Source: Nostoc sp. XA010
GTDB taxonomy: Bacteria; Cyanobacteriota; Cyanobacteriia; Cyanobacteriales; Nostocaceae
DNA length: 64,000 nt
Direction of reading: 5' to 3'
Assembly: GCF_020829625.1 (NCBI RefSeq)
Contig: NZ_JAIVFX010000008.1
Coordinates: 1 to 64,000, forward strand
In this document: in pieces, positions 36,957-45,646 of the stretch
How positions within the stretch are numbered: position 1 is the stretch's first letter
How the letters are laid out: each line of letters opens with the position of its first letter
The notes under the pieces: generated by a model
The model's input: the letters and a program-made list of their open reading frames with translations, nothing else
Told to the model about the DNA's origin: nothing
Databases searched by the model: none
Program-made: the position numbers and the translations under genes

Positions 36957-39332
36957 TTACCCCGCCAGCCGATACATAATGACTTTTCCTTTCCAATTTT
37001 CTTCCACAAATACCAGATGCTCACCATTTGAACGACGAAAAGCGCGGATACCGTAGGGTATATCAATCCAGCCACTTTCGCTGCCAACTTCTGGGCCTGG
37101 TTTTAACTGTTGTACTTGCGCTCCCGTCTTGGCATTATAGACATATACCTCTGCGGTTTTAACTGTCACGGCAAATACATAGTCTCCCGCCACACTCATA
37201 GCTGCCGTAGACACTTCGCGTTTACCGGTGGTGTCATAGGGAATTACAATCCGCCAACGGGGAGTACGATTTCCTTTACTCCAATTGTCAAAACGGGCAA
37301 TCTCAGATCCAGCAACTCCAGTATCATCACCGAATGCAGGGTGATCTCCTGTAAAGCCTGACAAATACATAGTATCTGTTTGGGGGAAATATTCGATCCG
37401 CCGCAAGTCGTTAAATATTTTGGGAGTAGTTTGCTTTTCCATCGAACTATAGCTGTAGATGGGGTTGCCTTTAGGATCTATTCCCTGTAAAGGATAGTGT
37501 CGAATGCCATCTTCTGTTCGCAAAGCTTTCCAAACATCTCCTTTGCTGTCTACCCACCATCCGCCGATATAGGGATAATCTTTGCTGGTATCATATTCGT
37601 TATTTTCAAATTTGCCATTACCGTTGCGATCGCCCCAGATCCATTCCCCTTGTTTTGGTTGATTCGGTGGCCAATTTCCCTTGAGAAATGGTTTATCTGC
37701 GCCATTGCTACCAACAAACATTCCGGCTGGTATGGCAACTTTCCCATCTGTGTCTGGATTAAAACGATATATTTCCAGAAAGCTGTTATACATATCTGTG
37801 AGAAACAAAAACGGCTTCCCTTGGATGCGGCGAACAAAGGTTCCATCTGGCGAGGTATGCAGACGGGGATCTTGAGGATATTTGAAAGGATTTAAGGTGT
37901 AGGCTTTGTAAGTCCATTGCTTACCAGCAGCCTTACTGTAATCCATGAGATAGTGTTCTTGTTTGGTGAATAAATCTACACCATCAGTTTTAGGATCTGC
38001 ATCTGCATTATCGACGAATATCAATCCTAGCGATCGCCACATTAGTTTTCCCAATGGCGAAAATTTCCGCAAATCTGTTCCTGATTTGTTGAAACCATTA
38101 CTATTTATATAGATATTGCCTGAAGCATCTGTACCAACTCCAGTAAGTCCATAAAGTTTCAAATCTCGAACTTCACCAGCAACTCCTGCATAGATACCCC
38201 CCTTAGCACCAAAACTACCCACCTGCGTCGGCTTATCTTTGATGTCATAAACCAACATTTGCTGACGCGGCCCATTTTCTGCTACCAACAGCTTACCTTG
38301 ATGATCAATTGCGATCGCAGTTGGTTCAACAATATCTGCAATCTGTTGGGCTAATTGCTTTCCACTTTGGGAATAATGTAAAATCTTGGCAGGCTTACTA
38401 CCATTTTTGCTTTGAATAATCCAGAGATTTTTTTGTGGATCAATAGTTATCGCTCCGGGATTAGCAACGGTAAAGCTCCGTAGTTCCTTCATCGTATCAG
38501 TATTATAGACACGAATCTTGTTGGTAGCAAAATCACTCACATACAACTCGCTTCCTACAGTTGCTAATCCAGTGACTTCACTTTTAGTACTGGTAATTAA
38601 CATACTTTTATCCCAGCCACGCCCACTAGGAAAAGGCGCAGGTTTTCCTGACAAATCATAGCGTCTAACGCAATGCCAAGTTGTTCCTTCTGCTGGGTAA
38701 TCTTCATTGGTTTTACCCTTCGAACCCTGAGTCATGGCAAGGTAAATATATTTACTATTTACTGTTACAGCTATGCCACCACCACGACTCCAGCCGTGAG
38801 TATCCCCAATAGCACCAATAACTTTACCATCCTTATAGATGGCTGCTTCCATTCCTGCCTCATCCCAATGGCTGTTAGTATAAACTGTGCCATCAGGGGC
38901 AACATACATTGCCTCAATATTGTTTTGTATCCGCAGATTTCCACTACCAATCGTGTTACCTATCCACGATGTTTTATAGGTATGTGTGGATGTTCCCTTA
39001 TTGTTTTGTACTAGCAGATTTTCACTGGCAATAGTATTACTTCTCGAGATTTCTTTGTGTGTAAGTGTGGGTGTTTCAGTATTGTTTTGTATCGGCATTT
39101 CACTGCCAATAGTATTACTTATCGACGATGTTTTGTAGATAAGCGTGCGTGTTCCAGTTGTCGCCCAGTCTGTTGTAATTCCAAGAGTAGTAACAATTAC
39201 TCCAACAGCCAGACTGAGTAAAAAGTTGAAAGTTTTACTTTTTTGTATATATCTAATCTTAAATATTTTTTTGAGATGCTGGTTGAGTTGGTGACGGAGT
39301 TTTATTAACTGCGCCAGTAATTTATTTTTCAT
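36957..39332 (-). CDS. NHL-repeat beta-propeller protein, membrane-anchored or secreted
   Basis: The 791-residue protein begins with a basic region and one hydrophobic segment (FNFLLSLAVGVIVTTLGITT, ~35-54), suggesting a signal anchor. Residues ~58-140 hold three 27-residue degenerate repeats (SNTIGSEMPIQNN; SNTIASENLLVQNN; GNTIGSGNLRIQNN). The rest is propeller-like, with NHL-style blades such as GAITIDPQKNLWIIQSKNG and PTAIAIDHQGKLLVAENGPR, and dockerin-like DRNGNGKFENNEYD. I know no defined function. It stands alone beside two glycosyltransferase genes on the opposite strand. Confidence 0.75.
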   Translation of the reverse strand: MKNKLLAQLIKLRHQLNQHLKKIFKIRYIQKSKTFNFLLSLAVGVIVTTLGITTDWATTGTRTLIYKTSSISNTIGSEMPIQNNTETPTLTHKEISRSNTIASENLLVQNNKGTSTHTYKTSWIGNTIGSGNLRIQNNIEAMYVAPDGTVYTNSHWDEAGMEAAIYKDGKVIGAIGDTHGWSRGGGIAVTVNSKYIYLAMTQGSKGKTNEDYPAEGTTWHCVRRYDLSGKPAPFPSGRGWDKSMLITSTKSEVTGLATVGSELYVSDFATNKIRVYNTDTMKELRSFTVANPGAITIDPQKNLWIIQSKNGSKPAKILHYSQSGKQLAQQIADIVEPTAIAIDHQGKLLVAENGPRQQMLVYDIKDKPTQVGSFGAKGGIYAGVAGEVRDLKLYGLTGVGTDASGNIYINSNGFNKSGTDLRKFSPLGKLMWRSLGLIFVDNADADPKTDGVDLFTKQEHYLMDYSKAAGKQWTYKAYTLNPFKYPQDPRLHTSPDGTFVRRIQGKPFLFLTDMYNSFLEIYRFNPDTDGKVAIPAGMFVGSNGADKPFLKGNWPPNQPKQGEWIWGDRNGNGKFENNEYDTSKDYPYIGGWWVDSKGDVWKALRTEDGIRHYPLQGIDPKGNPIYSYSSMEKQTTPKIFNDLRRIEYFPQTDTMYLSGFTGDHPAFGDDTGVAGSEIARFDNWSKGNRTPRWRIVIPYDTTGKREVSTAAMSVAGDYVFAVTVKTAEVYVYNAKTGAQVQQLKPGPEVGSESGWIDIPYGIRAFRRSNGEHLVFVEENWKGKVIMYRLAG

Positions 39333-39851
39333 ATACTTTTTAAGCTTTTAATTATTTATATACAATGGTTTTTTCGGTAATCCGCAAAAAATATAACTAT
39401 TTTGAAGTGGCTAAGATACAGGCTATGCATAGACATAACATTTAATAGTAAGTTTTACATAAGCTTTATAAAACTCACCTGATTCTTTGGATTTTCAGCT
39501 AATATATTTTATGTATTAATTTTTACTTATTATCTAATCTTAATGGTAAAACTTAATACAAAATAATTTTAAATTTATTACTTTATCTCAGCTTTTCTCT
39601 CTCACTATATAGTATTGAGCTTTCTAGATTGGCAGGTATCATATATATCTAGCTCGGTGTTGTTTAGTTAATAAAAACACAGTTTTCATTCCATGTTGAC
39701 GTTGACATATAAATAGTTTATAAATTGGTGTTCTATACAAAAAATCTTATTGGTAATGTATATTCGTAAATTTTAATGATTCAGGTTTAGATACAGATGT
39801 AGGAGCGCATAAATGTGCGCCTGTTTTAATATATTTATAGGAGATATATCA
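39333..39851. other. AT-rich spacer between divergent genes
   Basis: This 519-base stretch must hold the promoters of the propeller gene (minus) and the glycosyltransferase operon (plus). It is very AT-rich. The only structure seen is a dispersed hairpin AGGAGCGCATAAATGTGCGCC at 39801-39821; an ATG at 39813 that would extend the glycosyltransferase lies inside this repeat. Confidence 0.5.
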
Positions 39852-41021
39852 GTGAAAAATAAACCAGAAAATTTTGCTTCATCATCTGCATCTATTCTCA
39901 CCCTTGGATTGGGCTGGTTTCCCAAAAGTCCCGGAGGATTAGAAAGGTATATTTATGAACTTACTCATAAATTAGCTGCAAATAAAGACCAGGTTGAATT
40001 ATGCGGAGTCGATCTACCAGAGGCTGAAATAAATTCGCCGATTAAGCTGACTAATTTAGCGAGTCCCGACAGTGCTATTTGGCAAAGATTATGGTCTATT
40101 CGCAGTAATTTTCAGAAAACAAGAGCAGGGAAACCAGATGCTATTAATTTGCACTTTGCATTATATAGCTTTCCTATTTTAGATATTTTACCAAAGGGAG
40201 TGCCAGTTACTTTTAACTTTCATGGCCCTTGGGCTTCTGAGAGTCAGCAAGAAGTGGTTAATAAAAACCTTAGTCTTTTAATCAAGCAGTGGCTAATAGA
40301 ACAAAACACTTATAATCGCTGCGATCGCTTCATTGTTTTGAGCAAAGCATTTGGTAAAATTTTACATGATAAATATCAAGTACCGTGGAGCAAAATTAAT
40401 ATTATTCCTGGTGGAGTTGATATCAACTGGTTTCAGCCAAATTTATCACCCCAGGAGGCTTGTACAAAGCTAGGCTGGCCAACTAATCGCCGTATCCTAT
40501 TTACATCGCGCCGCTTAGTACATCGAACCGGAGTTGACAAATTATTACAGGCACTGGCTATAATTAAGCCCAGAATACCAGATGTTTGGCTAGCGATCGC
40601 AGGTCGTGGTCACATCCAAGCTGCACTACAACAACAGGCTATAGAACTAGGACTAGCCGACAACGTTAAATTTTTAGGTTTTCTACCTGATGAGCAATTA
40701 CCTATAGCTTATCAAGCTGCTGAATTAACTGTCATGCCTAGCCAATCTTTTGAAGGATTCGGATTAGTAATAATTGAGTCTTTAGCGTGTGGTACTCCTG
40801 TTTTATGTACTCCAGTTGGAGGAATGCCAGAAATTTTGTCAGGATTTTCACCCGATTTAATTACTACTTCAACAGAAGCCTCAGCTATTGCTGAAAAATT
40901 AGAGCAAGTGCTTTTGGGAAATATCCTTATACCTTCGCGAAAAGCTTGCCGCCAGTACGCTACCACACACTACGACTGGAATCAAATTGCCCAACAAGTA
41001 CGGAAGATTTTATTAGCTTAA
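39852..41021 (+). CDS. GT4 family glycosyltransferase
   Basis: A GT-B retaining glycosyltransferase of 389 residues. WFPKSPGGLERYIYEL marks the acceptor domain; the donor domain has ILFTSRRLVHRTGVDKLL, VKFLGFLPDEQLPIAY and the EX7E motif SFEGFGLVIIESLACGTPVL. The GTG start at 39852 has TAGGAGAT 10 bases upstream. An ATG 13 codons earlier (39813) falls in a dispersed hairpin and has no ribosome-binding site. A second GT4 gene follows after 63 bases, so both likely act in one glycan pathway, for example exopolysaccharide (inference). Confidence 0.88.
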   Translation: MKNKPENFASSSASILTLGLGWFPKSPGGLERYIYELTHKLAANKDQVELCGVDLPEAEINSPIKLTNLASPDSAIWQRLWSIRSNFQKTRAGKPDAINLHFALYSFPILDILPKGVPVTFNFHGPWASESQQEVVNKNLSLLIKQWLIEQNTYNRCDRFIVLSKAFGKILHDKYQVPWSKINIIPGGVDINWFQPNLSPQEACTKLGWPTNRRILFTSRRLVHRTGVDKLLQALAIIKPRIPDVWLAIAGRGHIQAALQQQAIELGLADNVKFLGFLPDEQLPIAYQAAELTVMPSQSFEGFGLVIIESLACGTPVLCTPVGGMPEILSGFSPDLITTSTEASAIAEKLEQVLLGNILIPSRKACRQYATTHYDWNQIAQQVRKILLA

Positions 41022-41084
41022 ACAACTGATTGTAATAAATTTTACGGGTGCTACGTGTGTCAAATTAGATAAAATAGAGGTTTA

Positions 41085-42269
41085 ATGAAAATTTTTTTTC
41101 TAGACCAAAGTGGTAAACCAGGCGGCGCAGAATTGTGTTTAATAGATATTGCTAAACCTTATGGCGATCGCGCTTTGGTAGGTTTATTTGCAGATGGGTC
41201 ATTTAAAGATATACTACAGCAAAATAATATCCCAGTAGAAGTTCTTGCAACTCAAGCAATCCAAGTTCGCAAAGAAAGTAGTTTGCTACAAGGATTAAAG
41301 AGTCTGGGAAAACTTGCACCTTTGATTACTAAGGTAGTTAAAATAGCGCGTGAATATGATTTAATCTATGCCAATACTCAAAAAGCATTAGTTGTGGGAG
41401 CATTAGCAAGTTTTTTCAGCCGTCGCCCTCTCGTTTATCATTTACATGATATTCTTTCCACAGAACATTTTAGTGCAACGAATCTTCGTATTGCTGTTAA
41501 CTTAGCTAATCGTTTTGCATCATTAGTAATTGCCAATTCCCAAGCTAGTAAAACAGCCTTTGTACAAGCGGGGGGACGCCCAGATATTATCGAAGTTGTT
41601 TATAACGGCTTTGAAACAAAAAAATATCAAATTGATGAGTTTGACATTAATAAATTACAGCAACAGTTAGGATTGCAAGGTAAATTTGTAGTCGGACACT
41701 TTAGCCGTCTTGCACCTTGGAAAGGGCAGCATATTTTAATTGATGCCCTTGCGAAATGTCCGCCAGAGGTGACAGCAATTTTAGTGGGTGATGCACTATT
41801 TGGCGAACAAGATTACGTCCACCAGTTACACCAACAAGTTGCTGAACTGGGATTAGAAAACCGTGTCAAATTTTTAGGATTTCGTTCTGATATTCCTCAG
41901 TTAATGGCAGCTTGTGACTTGGTAGCACATACTTCTACTTCCCCAGAACCCTTTGGTAGAGTGATTGTTGAGGCGATGCTATGTGGAAAACCTGTAGTTG
42001 CAGCAAAAGCTGGCGGTGTAATGGAATTAGTAGAACATGGACTTAATGGTTTTCTAGTGACACCAGGAGAACCCCAGGAACTTGCACAAATAATTATCAC
42101 CTGTCTTCAGGAGACAGAAATAACTGCAACTATAGCTAATAATGCCCGGACTACTGCTAGTCGGCGTTTTGATGTTGCAATTATTAATCAACAAATTGCC
42201 CAACTGCTGTCTCACAGATTAAATACAGACCTAACCCCCAGCCCCTTCCCTACTAGCGTTGGGGAGTAA
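41085..42269 (+). CDS. GT4 family glycosyltransferase
   Basis: The second GT4 enzyme has 394 residues: FFLDQSGKPGGAELCLIDIA at the start, VVGHFSRLAPWKGQHILIDA, NRVKFLGFRSDIPQLMAACD, and the donor motif PEPFGRVIVEAMLCGKPVVA. AGAGG lies 6 bases before the ATG. The last ~13 residues (TDLTPSPFPTSVGE) are encoded by a dispersed repeat whose inverse copy is at 44962-45013, so the original C-terminus has been replaced or extended. Confidence 0.9.
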   Translation: MKIFFLDQSGKPGGAELCLIDIAKPYGDRALVGLFADGSFKDILQQNNIPVEVLATQAIQVRKESSLLQGLKSLGKLAPLITKVVKIAREYDLIYANTQKALVVGALASFFSRRPLVYHLHDILSTEHFSATNLRIAVNLANRFASLVIANSQASKTAFVQAGGRPDIIEVVYNGFETKKYQIDEFDINKLQQQLGLQGKFVVGHFSRLAPWKGQHILIDALAKCPPEVTAILVGDALFGEQDYVHQLHQQVAELGLENRVKFLGFRSDIPQLMAACDLVAHTSTSPEPFGRVIVEAMLCGKPVVAAKAGGVMELVEHGLNGFLVTPGEPQELAQIIITCLQETEITATIANNARTTASRRFDVAIINQQIAQLLSHRLNTDLTPSPFPTSVGE

Positions 42270-42282
42270 GATTCAAAGCCTC
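42231..42282 (+). repeat. 52-bp dispersed repeat, copy 1 (forms a gene end)
   Basis: From CCTAACCCCCAGCCCCTTCC to GATTCAAAGCCT this copy matches the reverse complement of 44962-45013 with only a few differences. It supplies the last codons and the TAA of the glycosyltransferase gene. Confidence 0.85.
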
Positions 42283-42356
42283 TCTCCTTTTAGAAGAGAG
42301 GTCATAAATGTATTGCAGGATAACCGCAGGCTTGAATCTGGGGTTTATGGATGTGA

Positions 42357-42720
42357 TTACAAACCAACTAATTCACGACATTCTAAATCAGACAGTTGTT
42401 GAGCAATCGGTAATCTTGCTTCCAACTTAGCTAGACTAAATTGGTTACGCAGATATTCCAAATGAGCGATGTCTGACGACAAGCCGCTTTGCGTCTACGC
42501 GCTTTATCGAGAGTTAATCGAATTTGGGTGTCTATTGCCTTTTGATATTCATGATTCACAAGCAGCACTTCAAAGCGACGAGACTTGCGTTGAGCATCAT
42601 TTTTCAAATCCATCTCAAAGGCGGCGACACGATCTGCATTGCCTTCAACTGAGAGTCTATTTCATTAGCCCGTTGGGCAGCTTGTGCGATCGCAGCTGGG
42701 TAATGACTCAGTTGCATCAT
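42357..42720 (-). pseudogene. Small helical protein gene with two frameshifts
   Basis: Three frames in succession read as one protein of about 115 residues: MMQLSHYPAAIAQAAQRANE, then (frame change near 42650) VEGNADRVAAFEMDLKNDAQ and RFEVLLVNHEYQKAIDTQIR, then (frame change near 42480) DIAHLEYLRNQFSLAKLEAR and PIAQQLSDLECRELVGL before TAA. The continuity of charged helices across the breaks indicates a decayed gene. I do not recognise the family. GAGAGG lies upstream of the ATG. It follows the 89-residue gene at 42846-43115 on the same strand. Confidence 0.7.
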
Positions 42721-42781
42721 TTAATAATTTTCCTCTCAGGTCAAATATATTCATGATTCCGTTAGCCGTCAGACTTCAGTC

Positions 42782-42822
42782 TGCGGCTACACAAAGTAAG
42801 CCTGCATAAGCAGGCTTTATTT
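42782..42822. repeat. Dispersed hairpins
   Basis: AAGCCTGC ATAA GCAGGCTT (around 42801-42820), followed on the plus strand by TATTTTCT, sits next to CAGACTTCAGTCTG. These are dispersed palindromes; the first could serve as a terminator for minus-strand transcription of the preceding gene only weakly, as its T-run is on the plus side. Confidence 0.45.
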
Positions 42823-42845
42823 TCTGCTAAACTCTGCACTTTAGC

Positions 42846-43115
42846 TCAAGCCGCTTCCCGCAGTTGTGGTTGTGACGGCACACTCACTTCTGGAAACGAA
42901 AGCGAGAGTTGTTCGGCTTGAGGGACTGCGGCTTGCTCTAAAACTTGAACTTCGATATTCACGCTCACTAAATAACTGCCTGTATCAGCACCAACCGCTT
43001 CAGCAATTAATTTGGCAATGTCTGGGCGTTTGGCAGTCAGCGGGTCACGTAAAATACACCGATCCCATTCATGCTTGGCAGTCGGATTGAGGTTGAGAAT
43101 GTAATGCTTCATCAT
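42846..43115 (-). CDS. Unrecognised small protein
   Basis: From the first of two ATG codons at 43115 (AAGGG 8 bases upstream) the protein has 89 residues. It begins MMKHYILNLNPTAKHEWDR, continues DIAKLIAEAVGADTGSYLV and VNIEVQVLEQ, and ends in a Pro/Gln-rich tail. I know no family. It precedes the frameshifted gene at 42357-42720 on the same strand and may once have formed a pair with it. Confidence 0.6.
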   Translation of the reverse strand: MMKHYILNLNPTAKHEWDRCILRDPLTAKRPDIAKLIAEAVGADTGSYLVSVNIEVQVLEQAAVPQAEQLSLSFPEVSVPSQPQLREAA

Positions 43116-43292
43116 CGAACTAACCCTTGAATCCATCTTCCAGAAGGTTTTCACAGAGCCGTTATACATTTAGCTAGGCTTTGTGGACGCTATCTATATT
43201 ATAGTATATTTGTACTAAATTGGGTGATATCTGAGTGAGAAAGTAGGGAATATAGACCATTAGCAGGAGCGCACACAATACGGTTCGGATAA

Positions 43293-43376
43293 GATCCCCC
43301 CGCCTGTGGCGACCCCCTTAAAAAGGGGGTAAAGGAGGAAATTAGCCCGCCAATTAGATCGGGGGGTTGGGGGGAT
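43293..43376. mobile_element. MITE-like element with GATCCCCCC ends
   Basis: GATCCCCCCGCC on the left is matched by GGGGGGTTGGGGGGATT on the right, with a CCCCCTTAAAAAGGGGG hairpin inside. It is related to the elements at 4344 and 15789, and like the latter is preceded by CAATACGGTTCGG. The gap 43116-43554 holds nothing else I can identify. Confidence 0.7.
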
Positions 43377-43554
43377 TCTTCGCTCGGTGGGCAAAGCCAA
43401 CGCCACATTTATCTATTTCCTTTCTTCGCAAATTTGGTAGCGGTGTAAATCCCCAATCTGCAATTCAAGAAAATCTGCCCATAGGTAAGTTCTAACATCA
43501 TGGTATTGCAACTAAGCTTACAAAGTAACGCCTAATTTTTATATAAATCGCTAT

Positions 43555-44853
43555 ATGGTAGATATCTATATTATTAACTTATTTGTGATTGGTCTACTTC
43601 TGTTAATCGTCACATTAGGGTCAGGTTGGATTGCTCGCTTACCTCTTTCATTTGCCCTTATCTACCTAATAGTTGGTATTTTTCTAGGCCCTAACGGCTT
43701 TGGGCTGATTCAATTACGTCGAGATGAAGTTTTCAACGCCGAAGTGCTGCAAAGAATAACAGAACTTGTAGTAATTATTTCTGTGTTTGGCTGCGGCTTA
43801 AGAATTGTTCGTCCTCTAAGGTTGGGGGTTTGGGATATTACAGCCCGATTGATTGGATTTCTGATGCCAATTTCAATTCTTGCTCTGGCTGCTGTGGGTA
43901 AATTATTTTTAGGAATGAATTGGGCAGAAGCGATTTTATTAGGAGCAATTCTTGCACCTACCGATCCAGTATTAGCATCAGAAGTACAACTGACCGATAT
44001 AAACGACCAAGATGAGTTGAGATTTGGTTTAACTTCTGAAGGTGGGTTAAATGATGCTTTAGCTTTTCCCTTCGTTTATTTTGGTCTTCATGCATTAGAA
44101 GATGATAACTGGGGGAACTGGTTTAAACAGTGGATTGCGGTTGATTTAATTTGGGCGATCGCAGCTGGGATTGTTATGGGAATTGTGGTTGCCAAATCTC
44201 TAGTTTGGATTGAAAAAAGAATTCAAAAACGCCGTCGTCCTGATGAGTTAATGGAAGATTTTATTGCTATCAGCACTATTTTAATCAGTTATTCATTAAC
44301 AGAAATGGTGAATGGCTATGGATTTCTGGCAGTATTTGTTGCTGGGTTAGTTGTCCAACGCAGTTACAGAAATCCTGACAAACCGTTAGCACAGTTGGAA
44401 TTTGTTGAACAAGTTGAAAAGCTGCTGGAAGTTGGGACAATTTTACTATTGGGTTCAATATTATTATTGCAGCCAATGCTTAAGTATGCTACGCAATCTT
44501 TATTAGTTATAATTTTATTATTCTTCATAATCCGACCTATAGGAGTTTGGATTAGCACTATAGGTAAACGTCCTGTAGACTCACACCGCCGAAGCATGCA
44601 CCCAGGAACTCGGTGGTTATTTGGATGGTTTGGTATTCGCGGTGTCGGCTCTTTATATTATCTTGCCTATGCGTTTGGTCATGGCTTAAAAGGTGAAGCT
44701 GCCGAACAAATTGCTTGGATAACTTACACTACTATTGTAGCTTCTGTGATTATACACGGCATTAGTTCAACTCCATTAATGAAGTGGTATGAGCGCAATA
44801 TTGCTAATCAGAGAAAGACTACTTCTCCCGACACAATAGATGAATTTGAGTAA
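43555..44853 (+). CDS. CPA1-type cation/proton antiporter
   Basis: The 432-residue polytopic protein has about 12 membrane segments and the conserved unwound-helix motif AILAPTDPVLASEVQ with the later GLTSEGGLNDALAFPFVYF, which carry the transport-site Asp residues of Na+(K+)/H+ antiporters. FGIRGVGSLYYLAYA near the C-terminus is also typical. It would exchange Na+ or K+ for H+ across the membrane. There is no long cytoplasmic tail. A TTGTAGGGTGTGTTAT hairpin lies just after the stop. Confidence 0.92.
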   Translation: MVDIYIINLFVIGLLLLIVTLGSGWIARLPLSFALIYLIVGIFLGPNGFGLIQLRRDEVFNAEVLQRITELVVIISVFGCGLRIVRPLRLGVWDITARLIGFLMPISILALAAVGKLFLGMNWAEAILLGAILAPTDPVLASEVQLTDINDQDELRFGLTSEGGLNDALAFPFVYFGLHALEDDNWGNWFKQWIAVDLIWAIAAGIVMGIVVAKSLVWIEKRIQKRRRPDELMEDFIAISTILISYSLTEMVNGYGFLAVFVAGLVVQRSYRNPDKPLAQLEFVEQVEKLLEVGTILLLGSILLLQPMLKYATQSLLVIILLFFIIRPIGVWISTIGKRPVDSHRRSMHPGTRWLFGWFGIRGVGSLYYLAYAFGHGLKGEAAEQIAWITYTTIVASVIIHGISSTPLMKWYERNIANQRKTTSPDTIDEFE

Positions 44854-44867
44854 AAGCGATTTTTATT

Positions 44868-44927
44868 TGTAGGGTGTGTTATACCAGACACTAACGCACC
44901 TTAAATTGTTGATAACACACCCTACAA
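44868..44927. repeat. 60-bp inverted-repeat element after the antiporter gene
   Basis: Perfect 16-bp terminal inverted repeats TTGTAGGGTGTGTTAT and ATAACACACCCTACAA enclose 28 bases. It is a miniature dispersed element and may also act as the transcript end of the antiporter gene. Confidence 0.8.
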
Positions 44928-44961
44928 TTTAATTTTCTAAACCTGACTCAAAAGCGGAGAT

Positions 44962-45013
44962 AGGCTTTGAATCTTACTCCCCAACGCTAGTAAGGAAGGG
45001 GTTGGGGATTAGG
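44962..45013 (-). repeat. 52-bp dispersed repeat, copy 2 (inverse of 42231-42282)
   Basis: AGGCTTTGAATCTTACTCCC to GTTGGGGATTAGG is the reverse complement of copy 1 with a few changes. The two copies bracket 2.7 kb in inverted orientation and could support inversion of the antiporter region. Confidence 0.85.
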
Positions 45014-45023
45014 CATATATTTC

Positions 45024-45413
45024 CTATTTACCTGTCACCTTTTCAATAACTTCTTTTGCTTTTTCACCAAAAGTTTCTGGGGGATTTTGTTCTTGTTCAG
45101 CCTTCAAATTCCTTTCGTAAGTCTTCTCTATAGTAGTAAGGTTTTTTGAATCTTTTATTGCTTGCTCATAAGCTTCTTGTCGTTCTTCTTCTTGAATGCC
45201 AATACCTGGGTCAAATTCGTTAGCACGATTAATTTTTTCTTCAGAATTTGGTTTATACTCTGGCGGTATTAGCTTTAATTCTTCAAGAGTAGTTGCATAA
45301 CTAGGTTGCTGAACGAAAATGAAAGAACCTGACAAGCTAATGAAAATAATTAAACCAATAACCAAAAAGCTTGAACGTAATGCTTGTTTTAAAGTTAATA
45401 GAATTTTTTGCAC
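45024..45413 (-). CDS. Small exported protein, unknown function
   Basis: The 129-residue protein starts at a GTG with GGAGGAG 8-11 bases upstream. A signal peptide is clear (SSFLVIGLIIFISLSGSFIF) with probable cleavage after PSYA. The mature part is hydrophilic and acidic, with ELKLIPPEYKPNSEEKINRA, EERQEAYEQAIKDSKNLTTI and a final KAKEVIEKVTGK. It should be periplasmic or in the thylakoid lumen. I do not recognise a family beyond small cyanobacterial stress-type exported proteins. Confidence 0.7.
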   Translation of the reverse strand: MQKILLTLKQALRSSFLVIGLIIFISLSGSFIFVQQPSYATTLEELKLIPPEYKPNSEEKINRANEFDPGIGIQEEERQEAYEQAIKDSKNLTTIEKTYERNLKAEQEQNPPETFGEKAKEVIEKVTGK

Positions 45414-45547
45414 GAAAAACTCCTCCTGTTGTTCTGTTATAAGCCTTGGTTATGTATAAATATATTCAATATTTCAGGCTCACAGGCATCCTATATGTTT
45501 AGGTACAGTTTTTCCTTCTATCGCAAGATATATTAATTTTCACATCT

Positions 45548-45575
45548 AGTAGGGGCGTACAAATGTACGGCCCTA
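45548..45575. repeat. GTAGGGGCGTAC dispersed hairpin
   Basis: GTAGGGGCGTACAAATGTAC followed by GGCCCTAC folds on itself. It is a dispersed intergenic repeat between two minus-strand genes, with no T-run. Confidence 0.55.
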
Positions 45576-45646
45576 CCTGTGTATCTGAATATTTCGTAAA
45601 ATCGGATAAAATTCTTACCCAGTGTGCTTAACCTAAGCGCATTAAC

